Assembly: GCA_944989445.1 (NCBI GenBank) | Contig: CALYLW010000978.1 | Location: forward strand, 124,001 to 188,000 | DNA from: Ampullaceana balthica | Taxonomy: Eukaryota; Mollusca; Gastropoda; Lymnaeidae | DNA length: 64,000 nucleotides | Reading direction: 5' to 3' | Shown here: positions 60,338 through 64,000 of the stretch, piece by piece | Layout of the letters: each line of letters begins with the position of its first letter | How positions within the stretch are numbered: position 1 is the first letter of the stretch | Program-made: the position numbers and the translations under genes | The notes under the pieces: model-generated | What the model saw: only the letters and a program-made list of their open reading frames with translations | Databases searched by the model: none | Told to the model about the DNA's origin: nothing

Positions 60338-60349
60338 TATATATATATA
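60338..60349 (+). promoter_or_regulatory. Possible TATA-like element of copy 3
   Basis: A TATATATATATA stretch about 90 bp before the start codon. It may be chance. Alternatively TTGATTATAG, 9 bp before the ATG, could be an acceptor joining a non-coding first exon. Confidence 0.18.
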
Positions 60350-60431
60350 CAGAGACAACGTATTAAAAACATTAAATATTTCATTAGATTTTCAAATTAA
60401 CATTATTTTATCTTGATTATAGACTTCTACC

Positions 60432-60805
60432 ATGCAGTATGTACTAACGGTTTTCCGCTACGTGTGCGTCTGTTTCATGTTTTCAAATTGGAGAGTACTA
60501 GCTACACAACATGACAAAGGAATTTATTTTCAGTTTCTTACGGAACAATTTCTGTCATTGAAAGATGCATTTTCCAGCTTGACCTTAATTTCTTACTCCA
60601 GTGATAGGAACGGATGTGTTTCTTATTGTCTCACTAACCCGACTTGTAAAAGTGCCAACTTTAGAATCTCAACTGGGGAGTGTTCATTGTTTGGATTGAA
60701 CAGCTGGGAAAATGAGTTCAATATAGTATCAGATAACGATGGTATCATAATTCAAAAAGTTAAAGAGCCAGTAGTAACCCATGGAGAATGGACAATGGTT
60801 TTCAG
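60432..60805 (+). CDS. Copy 3 exon 1
   Basis: The ATG opens a hydrophobic leader (MQYVLTVFRYVCVCFMFSNW). Then HDKGIYFQFL, DRNGCVSYCLTNPTCKSANF and ECSLFGLNSWE. It ends TTCAG with donor GTTAAA at 60806; 374 nt, phase 2. No frameshift, unlike copy 2. Confidence 0.87.
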
Positions 60806-61166
60806 GTTAAAATATATTCAATTTTCTTTTTCTTTTTTCATTTAAGTTTTATTTTTTAGTTTATGTGAATTTAGCATCTAAGTAATGTAAAATTTTAATT
60901 AAATTAGTTGTGAGATTAATTGCATGAATACGGATACGTTTTTCCGAAATAATATCAACCACTTATTATCTTATCCACCTCTCAGGGGCTTAGCAAACAT
61001 TGGCCAATCTGTGTATGACGCCTACACTAACACATCACTGAGCCATGATCAACCTCTAAGTCCTTTTTACCCAATAGGATGTCTGCGATTGGACACAAAT
61101 TTCTCATGTGACCATCACTTTCGTAGCAAACTCCTCAACAATTGGTCCAACCTGAAAATCAAACAG
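60432..61166 (+). CDS. Secreted Cys-rich PAN/apple-like family protein, copy 3 (partial: exons 1 and 2)
   Basis: Exons 60432-60805 and 60986-61166 encode the signal peptide, the four-Cys module and the conserved middle module, in one uninterrupted frame (184 or so residues). The third exon, expected to be 384 nt and to start with V-K, is not found between 61167 and 64000, so the gene runs past the window edge or has lost its end. Exon 2 is very close to copy 1, differing in about 11 of 60 residues. Intron 1 is only 180 bp. Intron 2 exceeds 2.8 kb and holds a Helitron-like element. Confidence 0.82.
60986..61166 (+). CDS. Copy 3 exon 2
   Basis: The acceptor is TTATCCACCTCTCAG at 60985. The frame reads GLANIGQSVYDAYTNTSLSH and IGCLRLDTNFSCDHHFRSK, ending AAACAG with donor GTATGT at 61167. 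Length 181 nt. Confidence 0.87.
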
Positions 61167-61568
61167 GTATGTAAACATAAAATTCAAATCAATATTTGTT
61201 CCTTTAATTTATAATAATAAAAATAATTATTTCATAATTTATATAGCACAGTACCCCAGCAAGCAGCTAGGCTAACAGCACTTCACATAAATATACAAAT
61301 AGTACAATACATAAATTTAACTGAGCATTCACTTCAAAAAAAGCATATATAAATACATGATGTTGCATTTTCGCTAGGTGATTTTTATGTGTGGAGAATG
61401 TATACAATGTGACAACGTTAGCTAAAGCTTATAAATGTAGAAAGATATTTCAGATTTAGTTGTTCTGTGGTATGTGTTATGAAGTTGGGCTACATAAAGG
61501 ATGAAAGGAAATATTGCATCCCAGCGTGCTGTTTTATTTATTTTGTTTGTTTATTCATTTATTTTTAA
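61167..61568 (+). other. Intron 2 of copy 3, left part
   Basis: AT-rich, no coding signal. Confidence 0.45.
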
Positions 61569-63125
61569 CTAGCAAAATACCCGCGAAACCTAGGAAAAGT
61601 AGAAATTCAGTTTGTGTTGAGAACCCACGTACGCGGTTTTTTGGAATGTAGAACAATACATACAAAGACATTTGAAATTGTTCAATAAGGTGACTGGCAT
61701 TTGCGTCATAGCAACGAAATAAGTACGTTCATCGGTGTCGATTAGAGTAGGGAAGCCTCCTTTAGAATTTCGTGAAGATGGGGCCATTATTAAGAAAGTT
61801 TAACTAGGCGAACGTTTTCGACAGTTGAGTCCGTTACGGCTAGAAATTCGAAAAGGAACTTGCTTAATTTGTTGACATCTTTTGCCCTACAGTTTCTCAT
61901 CAAGTGTTATCTCGAATCTAACATTTTAGTCAGAACCCTTATTGGGAGTATAACATTATACAGTTTCTTGGCAATCCTGAACTATCATTTAGACAGTTTA
62001 TGTAATTAAAATACATTAAGGGCCCCGGGCCAAATCGATGCACCATGTAACTTTCAAAGGACCTGTTGATTTAAATCTGGTTCAAGAAGGATATAATTTA
62101 GTTGTTTGTCAATATTTGTCAAGGTTATGTAAAATAAGATTTGGAATAACATTAAAGGCCCGGGCAAAGAGGGTGCAAGATGTAAATTTCAAAAGGGCTG
62201 AAAATTTAAATCTGGACGATGATGAGATATGTGTCAATATTTGTTAGGATTTGTTTTATTTTAAATGAGGATAAAAGCTTTAAAAGTTTACAAAAGCAAA
62301 AACAAAAATAAAAAATAAATAAAAATAAAATAATTTCGGGCCCAGCTCTCGAAGGAGTGGACATTAGGAGTTTAATACCCTTTAGAATTTTAGTAGTTGC
62401 CATGAACATTTTATGTTCCAAGTTTGGTCATGATCCATCAATTATTCATAAAGTTAGAAGACGAGAACCAAATGATGTCGATGAAGAACCGTTAAAGAGA
62501 ATTTTAAAAATTAGGATGCCATCTTGAGACACCGAAAACTTGACCTATACATTGAAAAAAACAAAAATCAACTATTTAAATGACGTTTTGGGCTCCAGTC
62601 TCATTATTTGTGTTATTAAAAAAAAATTCCACTAACTTTTGTGGGAACGTACTCAACATTTACCTAAAGTTTCATGGCGATGGGATAAATACAGCATTTA
62701 TACAGCTTACATAAACAAAATTATATTAAGTGCCCCCAGGGGAAATTGGTTTAAGATATAAAGTTTAAAAACAACCGATTGATTTTCATCTGGCTCATAA
62801 TGGATTTATTATGTCAAATCGTGTAAAAATCGAATGGGAAATAAAAATTTAAAGTTTTTCGAAAAAATAATTATTTTTGGTTTCCGGCCCTAAAGAAAAG
62901 GGTCAATAGGTGTTGTTTTCTTTATGGTTTTTTAATATTGGTTATCAAGTTTTTATATATTCGGTCAAGATTCATCTATTATAACAGTAACAAAAAGTTA
63001 CAAATATATGTATTTAGCTCATATCACGACAAAAATCCTTTATCGGCTGGCCCCTGCTCTCCTGTTATGGTAATTGATAAACAAATGTTTTGCCAACTAC
63101 CATCGAGAGAGTGTACCTAAAAAAC
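61569..63125 (-). mobile_element. Helitron-like element E in intron 2 of copy 3
   Basis: Minus orientation. CTAG at 61569-61572 is followed by CAAAATACCCGCG, the same terminus as element D. The interior carries family modules (GGGCCCCGGG-like stretches, ACTCAACATTTACC, AAAGTTTCATGGCGATGGGA). The far end is not defined; the last module, ACTACCATCGAGAGAGTG, ends near 63116. Non-coding. Confidence 0.5.
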
Positions 63126-64000
63126 TAACTAGTATAGATCATTTGGACGAAACACAAGGTGATGCCTTATTACTTTGTTTCAAGATATTCTCAACTTTAT
63201 TTAGTAGCTCTGATTTACATCGCGAACATGGAGAAAGTGCATGACCTTAGCGAACACAATCTTAAATGTTATTATCTTTTTATCAGTTAACTATTCTTCT
63301 TTCCGTCTCCTGAATTGTTTTTATTTTTATTTTTTTGAAAATTTAATATTGTTAATTTTAACTTAAAGGTTCCTAACTGACTACATTTCTGTCTTAAACT
63401 CTTCTTTTTCAATCAATATATTTCCGTGTTCAGCAAATTTTTGAAAGGAGTAACTTTCTTTTTAAAGTTTGGTTATGTGCCATTCAAACACTCATGATAT
63501 CTGTTTTACTTTTAATTCATAGATAAATTAAATGTGTAAATAAATGTAATAACAACATTCTCTACTTATCTCTCGTAGCTTATACTATAATTTATCTTAT
63601 TTTACCTTATTGGTAAAAAAAGAAGAAGCTTCCTACTAACTGAAGATTATTTCATCATATCTTTATCCTTGTATTATTTCTAGTCTTGGATGTTTCATAC
63701 CGTTTTGAATGTTTGTTAATATATTGTTGTTATTTGTTTGTTTTTTGTTTGTTTTCTATAGTTTTTTTTGGCAGTTCTTCCGGAAATTATTTATTCCCGA
63801 ATCCCCAAAAAGGAAGGATGACTAATATGGGTTTCTATTTGCATGATGAACAAAAACAAAAGTTTATCCCTATGTCTATCTATTAATATACATTGCATTC
63901 TGGTTGCATTGTGTCAACAAGCGTATTCTTGTATACAATTGACCAACATACGATATGATTTTTAGTTATATGTTCTAATTACATTAGTAAAATTTACTTT
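63126..64000. other. AT-rich DNA at the window edge
   Basis: Nothing firm. A short frame behind an acceptor-like site is listed separately. The missing exon 3 of copy 3 was looked for here on both strands and not found. Confidence 0.4.
63762..63886 (+). CDS. Possible terminal exon of unknown origin
   Basis: TTTGTTTGTTTTCTATAG at 63761 is a good acceptor. The following frame reads FFGSSSGNYLFPNPQKGR, then MTNMGFYLHDEQKQKF and PMSIY, with TAA at 63884-63886. Composition is less AT-rich than the surroundings. It does not resemble exon 3 of copies 1 and 2 and matches no family I know. It could belong to a transposon. Confidence 0.15.

Overview
The window looks like animal nuclear DNA: AT-rich, with spliced genes, long introns, two large satellite arrays and many layers of transposable-element debris. 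The mix of a Nimbus/I-clade-like LINE, Penelope-like and RTE-like retroelements, Helitron-like elements with tandem-repeat cores, and a secreted protein family I associate with molluscs points to a mollusc, most likely a gastropod. No species can be named from sequence alone.

The only genes I can support are three plus-strand copies of one secreted-protein family. Copy 1 has exons 14567-14937, 15871-16051 and 16874-17257 and encodes 311 residues. Copy 2 has exons 35539-35918, 40797-40977 and 41273-41656, with two compensating 1-nt frameshifts in T-runs of exon 1. Copy 3 has exons 60432-60805 and 60986-61166, and its third exon lies past the window. Exon 2 is 181 nt in all three, exon 3 is 384 nt in both complete copies, and intron phases (2, then 0) are identical. 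Each protein has a signal peptide, a four-Cys PAN/apple-like N-terminal module, a conserved 60-residue middle exon and a Cys-containing C-terminal module. The biochemical function is unknown.

Layout. 1-1261: a 43-bp minisatellite and AT-rich DNA. 1262-5335: a broken minus-strand Nimbus/I-like LINE. 5336-14566: AT-rich DNA with a segment paralogous to the flanks of the 58-bp satellite, small foldback elements, a possible chitin-binding exon remnant, and a Helitron-like element with about 14 units of about 165 bp. 14567-17257: gene copy 1. 17392-22436: about 90 copies of a 56-bp satellite. 22535-29711: about 122 copies of a 58-bp satellite. 29712-35538: an RTE-like LINE fragment nested in a foldback element, plus a small MITE. 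35539-41656: gene copy 2, with a degenerate Penelope-like element in intron 1. 41824-42730: a 33-bp minisatellite. 42918-46227: three DNA transposons nested inside each other, each with target-site duplications. 46228-58128: Helitron-like elements, several embedded in (TA)n tracts, and a hAT transposase remnant. 59725-60292: a second RTE-like fragment. 60432 onward: gene copy 3, with another Helitron-like element in intron 2.

In short, this is a tandem family of secreted proteins in a region heavily remodelled by repeats. The most informative signals are the exact exon conservation, the paired homopolymer frameshifts in copy 2, the apparent single-copy relative of the 58-bp satellite at 5578-5637, and the three-level transposon nest.
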